Assembly: GCF_004634195.1 (NCBI RefSeq)
Contig: NZ_SKBP01000009.1
Location: 1 to 64,000, forward strand
Direction: 5' to 3'
DNA length: 64,000 bases
From: Flavobacterium salilacus subsp. salilacus
GTDB taxonomy: Bacteria > Bacteroidota > Bacteroidia > Flavobacteriales > Flavobacteriaceae
The notes below the pieces were generated by a model that saw only the letters and a list, made by a program, of their open reading frames with translations, made no database searches and was not told the DNA's origin. Within the stretch, counting starts at the first letter, position 1. Every line of letters starts with the position of its first letter. This document shows, in pieces, positions 8,174 to 15,590 of this stretch. Both the position numbers and the translations under genes were made by a program.

Positions 8174-8204
8174 AGGTACTTTTACCCTAAACCATTGATT
8201 TTGT
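8174..8204 (+). promoter_or_regulatory. eCIS operon leader: CAGGTA-like dyad and near-consensus -7 box
   Basis: TAGGTA-CTTT-TACCCT (8174-8189) keeps the core GGTA-N4-TACC of the dyads at 3787 and 4148. Seven bases later TGATTTTG (8197-8204) resembles TAnnTTTG with one mismatch. The dyad would cover the -33 region. The first eCIS start codon (8223) is only 18 bp further on, so the leader would be short. Confidence 0.4.
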
Positions 8205-8222
8205 GTAAACAATAATAACAAC

Positions 8223-8792
8223 ATGATTAGCACAGCACTAAAATTCAGTAGTCAATCGCTAAACCAGTTCCTGAAAAACAGTATGCAACTGGAGGAAGAT
8301 AAAGTAGTGCTTAATAATTTGATAGAAAACAATGGTGAACTACCCCAATCCAATCAAAATAAAGTAGTAGTATCGCTCATAAATATAGAGCAAGAAACTT
8401 CCCGACCATTCAGAAACCGAACTGTACCTTTAACTAACGGTAACTACGCAGATATAAGCCTTTCAGAAAGATACAACCTGTTTGTACTGATAAGCTCCAA
8501 TTTTGATGATTATGATGAAACACTGAAGTTTTTGGATGCCGTAATACTGTTCTTCCAGATAAACCCATGCCTCGATGCACGCAATTTTTCAAATATACCG
8601 GCAGGACTTACAAAAGTAGAATTTGACATCGAAAAAATTGCCTACCATCAAATGCACAGTTTATGGACGGCTATGGGAGCAAAATATCAACCATCGGTAG
8701 TATATAAAATGCGACTTATTACAATTCAAGGTAATGAAACTATAACATTCAATACAGGAGTATCGCAAACCTCAAATACCGTTGCGCCATGA
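8223..8792 (+). CDS. eCIS cap/tail terminator protein (DUF4255, Afp16-like)
   Basis: This 189-residue protein matches the DUF4255 (Pvc16/Afp16 N-terminal) family. It has an N-terminal helix (ISTALKFSSQSLNQFLKNSM), the strand VVVSLINIEQET, and the characteristic SLSERYNLFVLISSNFDDYDETLKFLDAVILFFQ. In Afp and PVC the homologue caps the distal end of the sheath and tube and stops polymerisation. It is the first gene of the eCIS unit, overlaps the next gene by four bases, and begins just after a conserved dyad. It lacks the C-terminal extension seen in some Afp16 proteins. Confidence 0.85.
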   Translation: MISTALKFSSQSLNQFLKNSMQLEEDKVVLNNLIENNGELPQSNQNKVVVSLINIEQETSRPFRNRTVPLTNGNYADISLSERYNLFVLISSNFDDYDETLKFLDAVILFFQINPCLDARNFSNIPAGLTKVEFDIEKIAYHQMHSLWTAMGAKYQPSVVYKMRLITIQGNETITFNTGVSQTSNTVAP

Positions 8793-9604
8793 TAAACAGC
8801 AACTTTCAATCTATTTTCACTATACAAGTATGGCACTCCTACTTTAGCGACGGGGCATGCAAAATTTTGCAATTTATACCTGCTACCGCTACCCAACAAC
8901 TGGTAAAACGGTATGGTTTTTTAAACCGTAAAGTAGATAATGGGTTCGAGTGGTATGCCAATACTACTGCTTCCCTGCCTAGCTATTTAAACAGCATTAC
9001 CAAAGCTACAGGGCAAAACAGTTTTGAATTTGATATTGTAACCGATAGCCAACTGTTTTACACCTATACTGATATTGCCCCAAACTGGAAAGGGCAATTT
9101 TTATACAGTAGTAAACAAACAGTAACCATTGCAGAAAAAGATACAATACAACTCACACCTACTTTACAAGAAGGAAATACAACTCTTTTAGGAAAAGTAA
9201 CCCTGTATTTTGACGATATTATAGCATTAATAAACAACAGCAAACCCGCTCCCTATTCTATACGCTACAAAGCAAGAGCAACACAATGGCAATACTATAT
9301 AATAAACAGGAACACAAAACCTGAAAATAACCTCGAGATAAAAGGAAAAACAACCATAACATTCAACAACCCGCAGGATGTTACCATAAACAATGGAGAA
9401 AAAGCACTACTGTTTACCTCATCATCACCAATAGCTTTGCACGAAAAGCCATTGTATAAATTTGACTTGGTAAGCAAAAGCAATATAGGTACAAAACCGT
9501 CTGTAAAAGTAGTATATAAAGGACTGCCCAACCCCGACCCTCGCAATCTCGATAATCTAAAAGATATAAATCAATTAGCATCACCAATGTATGTGTATAT
9601 ATAA
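8789..9604 (+). CDS. Unassigned eCIS protein between cap and sheath
   Basis: This 271-residue protein has no recognised domain. The N-terminal line IFTIQVWHSYFSDGACKILQFIPATATQQLVKRYGFLNRK is followed by strand-rich sequence with many Thr, Tyr and Asn residues, and the C-terminus (MYVYI) is hydrophobic. There is no signal peptide. It overlaps the DUF4255 gene by four bases (ATGA) and precedes the sheath gene by 26 bp, so it is almost certainly a particle component or assembly factor. A cap adaptor between the terminator and the sheath is one possibility, because the AlgoCIS particle is known to have one; no residue-level evidence supports that here. Confidence 0.55.
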   Translation: MINSNFQSIFTIQVWHSYFSDGACKILQFIPATATQQLVKRYGFLNRKVDNGFEWYANTTASLPSYLNSITKATGQNSFEFDIVTDSQLFYTYTDIAPNWKGQFLYSSKQTVTIAEKDTIQLTPTLQEGNTTLLGKVTLYFDDIIALINNSKPAPYSIRYKARATQWQYYIINRNTKPENNLEIKGKTTITFNNPQDVTINNGEKALLFTSSSPIALHEKPLYKFDLVSKSNIGTKPSVKVVYKGLPNPDPRNLDNLKDINQLASPMYVYI

Positions 9605-9630
9605 ATCCAACAAAATAAAACGAATGTAAT

Positions 9631-11211
9631 ATGCTCGAATCAAACATTAAATCACCAGGCGTTTATATCAATGAGATAAATGCTTTTGGCAACTCAGTAG
9701 TCCCGGTAGCTACTGCCGTCCCTGCTTTTATCGGCTATACGCCGCAAGCAATGTATGAAGGAAAATCATACACAAATGTTCCGCAAAAAATCACATCATT
9801 TGCAGAGTTCCAGTCCATCTATTGTTATCCCGATCCTGCCCCTCCGGCAGATCCTGCCAAGCAGTACAGCCCACAGTATTATCTGATAGAACAAAAAAGT
9901 AAACCCACCAATCAGGACTACATGATGATTGATGGTAAGTACTACGCCATTTTGCCCGACCCAAACACCATTTACTACCTGTACAACAGCATCCAGCTAT
10001 TTTATCAAAATGGCGGAGCCGATGCCTATATTGTATCAGTAGGTACTTATGGCGCACCATCAGGAAACCCCATTACCCCTGGAGCACAAATTGTAAACCC
10101 TAATGTGTTGCTTAACGATCTTAAAAATGGTCTTGCATTACTGCAAAATGAACAAGAACCTACTATGTACATCTGTCCGGAGGCAACCCTGCTGGCTGTA
10201 GCCGATAACGGTACATTAATGCAGGAAATGCTGTTACAAGCCTCTGAAATGCAAACAGCAGTAGCAATTTTTGATGTTATTGGTGGTCGTAACCCCGACC
10301 CTATTATGTACACCAATGATATTTCTACCTTTAGAGATAATACCGGTGCACAGGGTTTAAATTATGGTGCGGCATACTATCCTTTTATAGGCACTACCAT
10401 AATGCAAGGTCAGGATATCGATTATACTAATTTATTTGGCGGCGATGTAAAACAACTGGATCCCATTTTAAATCCGCCCGATAACCCCAACCCTACCGCA
10501 GCCACTATATTAAGCAATATAGAGAACCCTCCGGGGGCACCCCTCACGGTAAGCCAGTACAACAACTCGCTTATTAATGCCAGTAAAACCTACAGCCAGA
10601 TCATGAAACACATACTGTTTGATGCTAATATACTGCCGCCAAGTGCAGGTATGGCAGGTGTTATGACGGTTATTGATAATCAGGATGGTGTATGGGAAGC
10701 CCCTGCAAACACCTCTATAGTAGGAGCATCATCATTACCAATACGACTTTCTGAAAGCCAGCAAGCCGATTTGAACGTGGATGCTATATCAGGAAAATCA
10801 ATCAATGCCATACGCTACTTTAACGGTATAGGTATCCTGATATGGGGTGCGCGTACGCTGGACGGTAACAGTCAGGACTGGCGTTATATTTCAGTACGAA
10901 GAACCATGATATTCCTTGAACAGTCCTGTAAACTCGCTGCCCAGGCTTATGTGTTCCAGCCCAACGTTAAAAATACATGGGAGGCTGTTAAAGCAATGAT
11001 AGGCAGTTTCCTTACCACTATATGGAAAGAAGGTGGGTTACAGGGAGCCTCGGCTTCAGATGCTTTTTCTGTAGATTGCGGTTTAGGCAGCACGATGACT
11101 TCTGACGATATTCTTAACGGTTTTATGAAAGTTACTGTAAAAGTAGCTGTAGTGCGACCTGCTGAATTTATAATCCTTACATTCCAACAACAAATGGCTA
11201 CATCAAGCTAA
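9631..11211 (+). CDS. eCIS contractile sheath protein
   Basis: This 526-residue protein belongs to the phage tail sheath family (COG3497). The N-terminus KSPGVYINEINAFGNSVVPVATAVPAFIGYTPQA is the typical sheath opening. The C-terminal region includes GIGILIWGARTLDGNSQDWRYISVRRTMIFLEQSCKLAAQAYVFQPN, followed by VKVAVVRPAEFIILTFQQ, the handshake strands that link sheath subunits. It forms the contractile outer tube. Only one sheath gene is present, whereas Afp has three, so the sheath is probably a homopolymer. A 53-bp gap separates it from the tube gene. Confidence 0.95.
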   Translation: MLESNIKSPGVYINEINAFGNSVVPVATAVPAFIGYTPQAMYEGKSYTNVPQKITSFAEFQSIYCYPDPAPPADPAKQYSPQYYLIEQKSKPTNQDYMMIDGKYYAILPDPNTIYYLYNSIQLFYQNGGADAYIVSVGTYGAPSGNPITPGAQIVNPNVLLNDLKNGLALLQNEQEPTMYICPEATLLAVADNGTLMQEMLLQASEMQTAVAIFDVIGGRNPDPIMYTNDISTFRDNTGAQGLNYGAAYYPFIGTTIMQGQDIDYTNLFGGDVKQLDPILNPPDNPNPTAATILSNIENPPGAPLTVSQYNNSLINASKTYSQIMKHILFDANILPPSAGMAGVMTVIDNQDGVWEAPANTSIVGASSLPIRLSESQQADLNVDAISGKSINAIRYFNGIGILIWGARTLDGNSQDWRYISVRRTMIFLEQSCKLAAQAYVFQPNVKNTWEAVKAMIGSFLTTIWKEGGLQGASASDAFSVDCGLGSTMTSDDILNGFMKVTVKVAVVRPAEFIILTFQQQMATSS

Positions 11212-11264
11212 TCAGGAATTTTAAATAAATTAATTAGTAAAACCAACTTTAAAAAATAAAAATT

Positions 11265-11732
11265 ATGGCAACAGATGACGGAAGCGTAGAAGGCGCAACG
11301 TGGCCCATGCCCAAGTTTAGGTTCGAAGTAGATCTTGGAACCGAATTAACAGGAGTAGCTTTTCAGGAAGTATCCGGTATGGACGTAGAAAATCAAATTA
11401 TAGAGTACCGAAAAAGTAACAGCCCGTTATTTTCTACCGAAAAAATGCCGGGTATTGCAAAATACGGAAATGTAACTATGAAAAGAGGTGTGTTTGTAAA
11501 CGACAACACTTTTTGGAACTGGCATGCAGAAATAACAATGAACACCATTAAAAGAAGAACAGTACTTATAAAACTGCTCGATGAAAATGGTGATGTTACT
11601 ATGCAGTGGCAACTAAACAATGCGTGGCCTACAAAAATTACCAGTACCGACCTGAAATCAGACGGAAATGAAGTAGCTATCGATACGCTCGAAATAGCTC
11701 ATGAACAACTTGTAATAACCAATGGCAAATAA
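11265..11732 (+). CDS. eCIS inner tube protein (Afp1-like)
   Basis: This 155-residue protein belongs to the gp19/T4-type tail tube family. Typical elements are PKFRFEVDLGTELTGVAFQEVSGMDVE, KRGVFVNDNTFWNWHAE and VTMQWQLNNAWPTKITSTDLKSDGNEVAIDTLEIAHE. Hexameric rings of this protein would stack to form the lumen that carries cargo. It follows the sheath gene and overlaps the second tube gene by 11 bp. It is the better match to the major tube protein because it keeps the KRGVF and AWP motifs. Confidence 0.92.
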   Translation: MATDDGSVEGATWPMPKFRFEVDLGTELTGVAFQEVSGMDVENQIIEYRKSNSPLFSTEKMPGIAKYGNVTMKRGVFVNDNTFWNWHAEITMNTIKRRTVLIKLLDENGDVTMQWQLNNAWPTKITSTDLKSDGNEVAIDTLEIAHEQLVITNGK

Positions 11733-12189
11733 CACTTATCCTGTAGGCTTTTATTTTGAACTTTCCTTCAAAGGCGAAGATGCCGCTTTTCAGGAAGTAT
11801 CAGGTATTAGCAAAGAGTTAAGTATGGAAGAAGTAGTATGTGGCGGGGAAAATCGGTTTAAATACCGACTCCCCACCGTATCTACAAGCCAAAATTTAGT
11901 ATTAAAAAGAGCTCTTGTACCCGATGGCAGCGAATTGGTCGATTGGTGTGCCAGTTGTATAGACGAAGGCTTGGCAAACCCGATTACCACACATGATGTA
12001 TCGGTAAATCTGCTTAGTGCTGACGGCAGCCTTTGTGTAAAGTGGACTTTTTATAATGCCTACCCTGTTAAATATTCCGTATCCGACCTAAAGTCGCAGG
12101 AAAACTCGCTGGTAATAGAGTCTATAGAGCTTGCCTACACCTATTTTGCCGTGTCGCCGGATACTATGTTCGGTAATTTATTTGATTAA
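11722..12189 (+). CDS. eCIS tube initiator protein (Afp5-like)
   Basis: This is a second 155-residue gp19-like protein. It aligns with its neighbour (FYFELSFKGEDAAFQEVSGISKEL; WTFYNAYPVKYSVSDLKSQENSLVIESIELAYTYF). The KRGVF motif is replaced by KRALVPDGSELVDW, and a cysteine-containing loop (VVCGGENRFKYRLPT) is present. In Afp/PVC a divergent tube paralogue forms the first ring on the hub, and its position just before the DUF5908 and LysM genes fits that role. ATG 11722 lies inside the preceding gene, an 11-bp overlap. Confidence 0.85.
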   Translation: MANNTYPVGFYFELSFKGEDAAFQEVSGISKELSMEEVVCGGENRFKYRLPTVSTSQNLVLKRALVPDGSELVDWCASCIDEGLANPITTHDVSVNLLSADGSLCVKWTFYNAYPVKYSVSDLKSQENSLVIESIELAYTYFAVSPDTMFGNLFD

Positions 12190-12194
12190 AAACT

Positions 12195-12365
12195 ATGCCA
12201 ATAGAAATAAGAGAGCTTATTATAAAAACAGAAATAACCAGCGGAAAGCATTACCCGCAGGCAATACTGAAGGAAAAAGATTTACAGGCATTAAAAAAAC
12301 AGATGCTTGAAGAATGCCGGAGAATTGTAGCCGAGCAAATGAGAGAGAAAAACAACAAACGATAA
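12195..12365 (+). CDS. DUF5908 family small eCIS protein
   Basis: This 56-residue ORF runs from ATG 12195 to TAA 12365, between the second tube gene and the LysM gene. The start MPIEIRELIIKTEI is the signature of DUF5908 proteins, which occur in contractile injection loci. The rest (LKEKDLQALKKQMLEECRRIVAEQMREK) is a single amphipathic helix. The position corresponds to the small gene-6 slot of Afp-type clusters. Its structural role is not established; a baseplate or hub assembly peptide is plausible. Confidence 0.75.
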   Translation: MPIEIRELIIKTEITSGKHYPQAILKEKDLQALKKQMLEECRRIVAEQMREKNNKR

Positions 12366-12377
12366 GCCAAAAAACGT

Positions 12378-13055
12378 ATGAGTGCAAGTTTAGAATTAAT
12401 GCAGATAACAGGATATACCGACGAGAATTTTAGTGATGCATTCTCGGGGCAGCCCTATACCTGCATGATAAACCCTGACAACATAAAATGGCAAAAAAAC
12501 ATTGAATATAACGATCAGCAAGCACCAAATACCAGCTCTGCATCGCAAAAATATAAAAGCACTCCCAGCGATAAGCTCAATTTTGAAATTGTTATCGACG
12601 GAACGGGTATCATCGACCCTAAACGAACAGATGTAAGCAACGAAATAGCAACACTCGAAAATATAATATTTACCTACAATGGTAAAATACACCGCCCCAA
12701 CTTTGTAAAAATACAATGGGGAAAAAGCTTTATTTTTAAAGGAGTACTCATTTCATTTGATATCTCCTATACCCTTTTCCGACCTGACGGCAGTCCGCTA
12801 AGGGCAAAAGTATCTTTAAGCTTCAGCCAATACATTGCCCCGCAAACAGTACAAAAAAACGACAATCAGCAATCGCCTGACGTAACCCATTTGGTAACTG
12901 TAGAAGAAGGTATGACATTGCCACAGCTTTGTGATCAAATATGGGACGATGAAAAATATTATATACAAGTGGCTGAATATAATGGGCTAAATAAATTCAG
13001 GAACCTGTCAGGCATACAAAAATTAATTTTTCCACCCATAATACAACCCTCATAA
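12378..13055 (+). CDS. eCIS LysM hub/tube adaptor (Afp7-like)
   Basis: This 225-residue protein has an N-terminal CIS-tube-like domain (residues ~1-160; FSGQPYTCMINPDNIKWQKNIEYNDQQAP, then LNFEIVIDGTGIID). A C-terminal LysM domain follows (about residues 172-222; HLVTVEEGMTLPQLCDQIWDDEKYYIQVAEYNGLNKFRNLSGIQKLIFPP). In Afp/PVC/AlgoCIS the LysM protein sits on the spike and connects it to the first tube rings; the LysM fold here is structural rather than peptidoglycan-degrading. The stop codon overlaps the spike gene start by one base. Confidence 0.9.
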   Translation: MSASLELMQITGYTDENFSDAFSGQPYTCMINPDNIKWQKNIEYNDQQAPNTSSASQKYKSTPSDKLNFEIVIDGTGIIDPKRTDVSNEIATLENIIFTYNGKIHRPNFVKIQWGKSFIFKGVLISFDISYTLFRPDGSPLRAKVSLSFSQYIAPQTVQKNDNQQSPDVTHLVTVEEGMTLPQLCDQIWDDEKYYIQVAEYNGLNKFRNLSGIQKLIFPPIIQPS

Positions 13056-14851
13056 TGGCAAATAACACTGCACAAACCGGAGATACCGCTACTTTTAACA
13101 TAAAAGTGAAAAATAGCGACATCCCTGACACAATCAGGGTGTTATCAGTATATGTGGAAAAAAGAATAAATCGTATTGCTTATGCAAAATTGGTAATACT
13201 TGACGGTGATGCGGATGATGAAACTTTCCAAACCAGCTCATCATCAACCTTTGTACCCGGAAATCCTATAGTTATAGAAGCCGGGTACGACACTAAAAAC
13301 ACAGCTATATTTAAAGGCATAATAACAGGGCAAACCATACGTGTAGATGCACTGGTAGGCTCGGCGCTGGAGGTAGAATGCAGGGACGAAGCCATAAAAA
13401 TGATTGTAGGCAGAAAAAGCCTCTCTTTCGCAAAACAAAAAGACAGCGATGTTATTTCATCTATAATAGGCAAATATTCAGGAATATCGTCTGATGTATC
13501 GAGTACCCCAACCACTTGGCCCGAACAGGTACAGTATTATGCCACCGATTGGGACTATATTATGGCTCTTGCCGAAAATAACGGAATGGTTGTTACCGCT
13601 TTTGATAATAAAGTTTCGGTATTTAAACCTGATGCCAACACAAGCTCGGTACTAACAGTTAAATACGGCGATGGATTGATGGAGTTTAATGCTAACCTGC
13701 AATCGATATACCAACTGGAGAATGCAAAGGCTAATGCTTGGGACTACAAAACCCAAGCAATAATTAACGGAGAGGCTAAAAACAGTTATGCCGGAGCAGG
13801 AAATTTATCAACAAAAGAACTATCGGGCGTAGTAGGATTATCAGAATATCAATTGCAAACAACTGCTCCGTTAGAGAGTCCCGACCTCACAAATTGGAGC
13901 AAGGCACAACTGGTAAAAAGTGAATTTTCTAAAATACAGGGCGAAGCCAAATTTCAGGGAACAAGTACACCAAATCCCGGGCAATATATTACACTGGCAG
14001 GATTGGGTGACAGGTTTAATGGCGATCATATAATGTCAGGTGTTATACATGATATTTCCGACGGTAACTGGATTACTAAGGTAAACATTGGGTTACCATT
14101 CGGCTGGTTTACCGAAGAGCCTGACGTGGTAGCACCACCGGCATCGGGGGTTTTACCGGGAGTAAGAGGATTATCTATAGGAACGGTAAAAAAAATGTAT
14201 GAAGACCCTGACTCACAATACAGAATTTTGGTTGACGTACCCCTGTTTGACCCAAACGGCGAAGGGATATGGGCAAGGCTTTCCAATTTTTATTCAACCA
14301 GTGGTGCAGGGGCATTTTTCCTGCCCGAAGTGGGCGACGAAGTAGTATTGGGCTTCCTGAACGAAGACCCCCGCTACCCTATCATCTTGGGCAGTATGTA
14401 CAGCAGTACCAAAATAAAACCTTATGAGGGGTTAAACCCTAATGAAAAAAACTCCATAAAAGCCATTGTTTCCAAATCGGGGATTTCAATAGAATTTGAT
14501 GATGAGAATAAAATATTAACCGTAAATACTCCGAATAAAAATAGTGTAATACTCAGCGATAAGGACAAACAAATTACCATGAAGGATGAAAACGATAACA
14601 GCATTGTACTTTCCTCAAGCGGTATTAGTATAAAAAGTCCTAAGAGCATTAGTATAGAAGCCACCGAGAGTGTAAATATAAAAGGCACACAAGGTATAAA
14701 AGCCCAGTCCTCGGGTGGGGATGTAGCCATTAGCGGTATGAACATTAAAGAGACTGCCGATATGGAATATTCTGCCGAAGGCAGTATGACTGCAAAGGTT
14801 ACCGCAGGAATGCAGCTTACCCTGAAAGGGGCAATGGTAATGATTAATTAA
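13055..14851 (+). CDS. eCIS VgrG-like central spike (Afp8-like)
   Basis: This 598-residue spike combines gp27- and gp5-like parts. The N-terminal hub (residues ~1-360) includes IRVLSVYVEKRINRIAYAKLVILDGD and GNPIVIEAGYDTKNTAIFKGIITGQ. A gp5 OB-fold near 370-470 follows (GTVKKMYEDPDSQYRILVDVP, GIWARLSN, FLPEVGDEVVLGFLNEDPRYPIILGSMYS). The C-terminal triple-stranded beta-helix has short repeats (SGISIKSPKSISIEATESVNIKGTQ). Trimers would pierce the target envelope, tipped by the PAAR protein encoded next. No extra C-terminal effector domain is fused. Confidence 0.93.
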   Translation: MANNTAQTGDTATFNIKVKNSDIPDTIRVLSVYVEKRINRIAYAKLVILDGDADDETFQTSSSSTFVPGNPIVIEAGYDTKNTAIFKGIITGQTIRVDALVGSALEVECRDEAIKMIVGRKSLSFAKQKDSDVISSIIGKYSGISSDVSSTPTTWPEQVQYYATDWDYIMALAENNGMVVTAFDNKVSVFKPDANTSSVLTVKYGDGLMEFNANLQSIYQLENAKANAWDYKTQAIINGEAKNSYAGAGNLSTKELSGVVGLSEYQLQTTAPLESPDLTNWSKAQLVKSEFSKIQGEAKFQGTSTPNPGQYITLAGLGDRFNGDHIMSGVIHDISDGNWITKVNIGLPFGWFTEEPDVVAPPASGVLPGVRGLSIGTVKKMYEDPDSQYRILVDVPLFDPNGEGIWARLSNFYSTSGAGAFFLPEVGDEVVLGFLNEDPRYPIILGSMYSSTKIKPYEGLNPNEKNSIKAIVSKSGISIEFDDENKILTVNTPNKNSVILSDKDKQITMKDENDNSIVLSSSGISIKSPKSISIEATESVNIKGTQGIKAQSSGGDVAISGMNIKETADMEYSAEGSMTAKVTAGMQLTLKGAMVMIN

Positions 14852-14863
14852 AAAAAGAAGTTT

Positions 14864-15163
14864 ATGCCACCAGCAGCACGATTGACCGATTTTCACGAAT
14901 GCCCTATGGTAACACCCGCCCCCGTGCCCATACCCCATGTGGGTGGTCCTGTAATAGGACCGGGCGAACCTACTGTACTTATTGGTAAACTACCGGCAGC
15001 GCGCGTAGGCGATATGCTGGTTTGTGTAGGTCCGCCAGATAGTATTGTAAAAGGATCGATGACGGTAATGATAGGCGGTATGCCCGCAGCAAGAATGGGC
15101 GATATGACTGCGCATGGCGGAGAAATAGTTTTAGGCGATTTTACAGTAATGATAGGTGGATAA
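14864..15163 (+). CDS. PAAR-domain spike tip (Afp10-like)
   Basis: This 99-residue protein is a complete PAAR domain with nothing fused to it. It begins MPPAARLTDFHECPMVTP and carries repeated AARxGDM turns (PAARVGDMLVCVGPPD, PAARMGDMTAHGG). The His and Cys residues (H12, C14, C53, H88) fit a zinc-binding tip. It sharpens the VgrG-like spike. It lies 12 bp after the spike gene and overlaps the gp25 gene by eight bases, giving the order 8-10-9 rather than the 8-9-10 of Afp. Confidence 0.93.
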   Translation: MPPAARLTDFHECPMVTPAPVPIPHVGGPVIGPGEPTVLIGKLPAARVGDMLVCVGPPDSIVKGSMTVMIGGMPAARMGDMTAHGGEIVLGDFTVMIGG

Positions 15164-15587
15164 ACAAAATAACGAAATAGAGAACCATTTTTTAGGTGTA
15201 GGCTGGGCCTTCCCTGTAGCATTTTCGGCGGGAAATCATCGGCTGGAACAAAGCTGGTATGAGGATAATGTAAACGATGCCATAAACATCATTTTGCAAA
15301 CCAAGATGGGAGAGCGCACTATGCTGCCCGATTTTGGCTCGGGGATGCAACAATATTTTTTCAGGCAGATGAATGCCACACTTAAAGGGCAACTTGAGGA
15401 TGCTGTAAAAACAGCATTGCTGGAGCAGGAACCCCGAATTTCGGTACAAAGTGTTACAGCAACCTATACCGATATGCAAAACGGACTGGTAGAAATATAT
15501 ATTGACTATATATACAACCAAACCAATACGCGACATAATTATGTATATCCTTTTTATGTAAAAGAAGGAACTAATATTAACAAGTAA
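15156..15587 (+). CDS. GPW/gp25 baseplate wedge protein (Afp9-like)
   Basis: This 143-residue protein belongs to the gp25 family. It has GVGWAFPVAFSAG, then NVNDAINIILQTKMGERTMLPDFGSGMQQYFFRQMN, which is the conserved 'GER-x(2)-P-x-FG' region, and a C-terminal strand VEIYIDYIYNQTNTRHNYVYPFYV. gp25 nucleates sheath assembly on the baseplate. GTG 15156 is chosen because no ATG precedes the conserved region; it overlaps the PAAR gene by eight bases, which suggests coupled translation. Confidence 0.92.
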   Translation: MDKQNNEIENHFLGVGWAFPVAFSAGNHRLEQSWYEDNVNDAINIILQTKMGERTMLPDFGSGMQQYFFRQMNATLKGQLEDAVKTALLEQEPRISVQSVTATYTDMQNGLVEIYIDYIYNQTNTRHNYVYPFYVKEGTNINK

Positions 15588-15590
15588 TGT

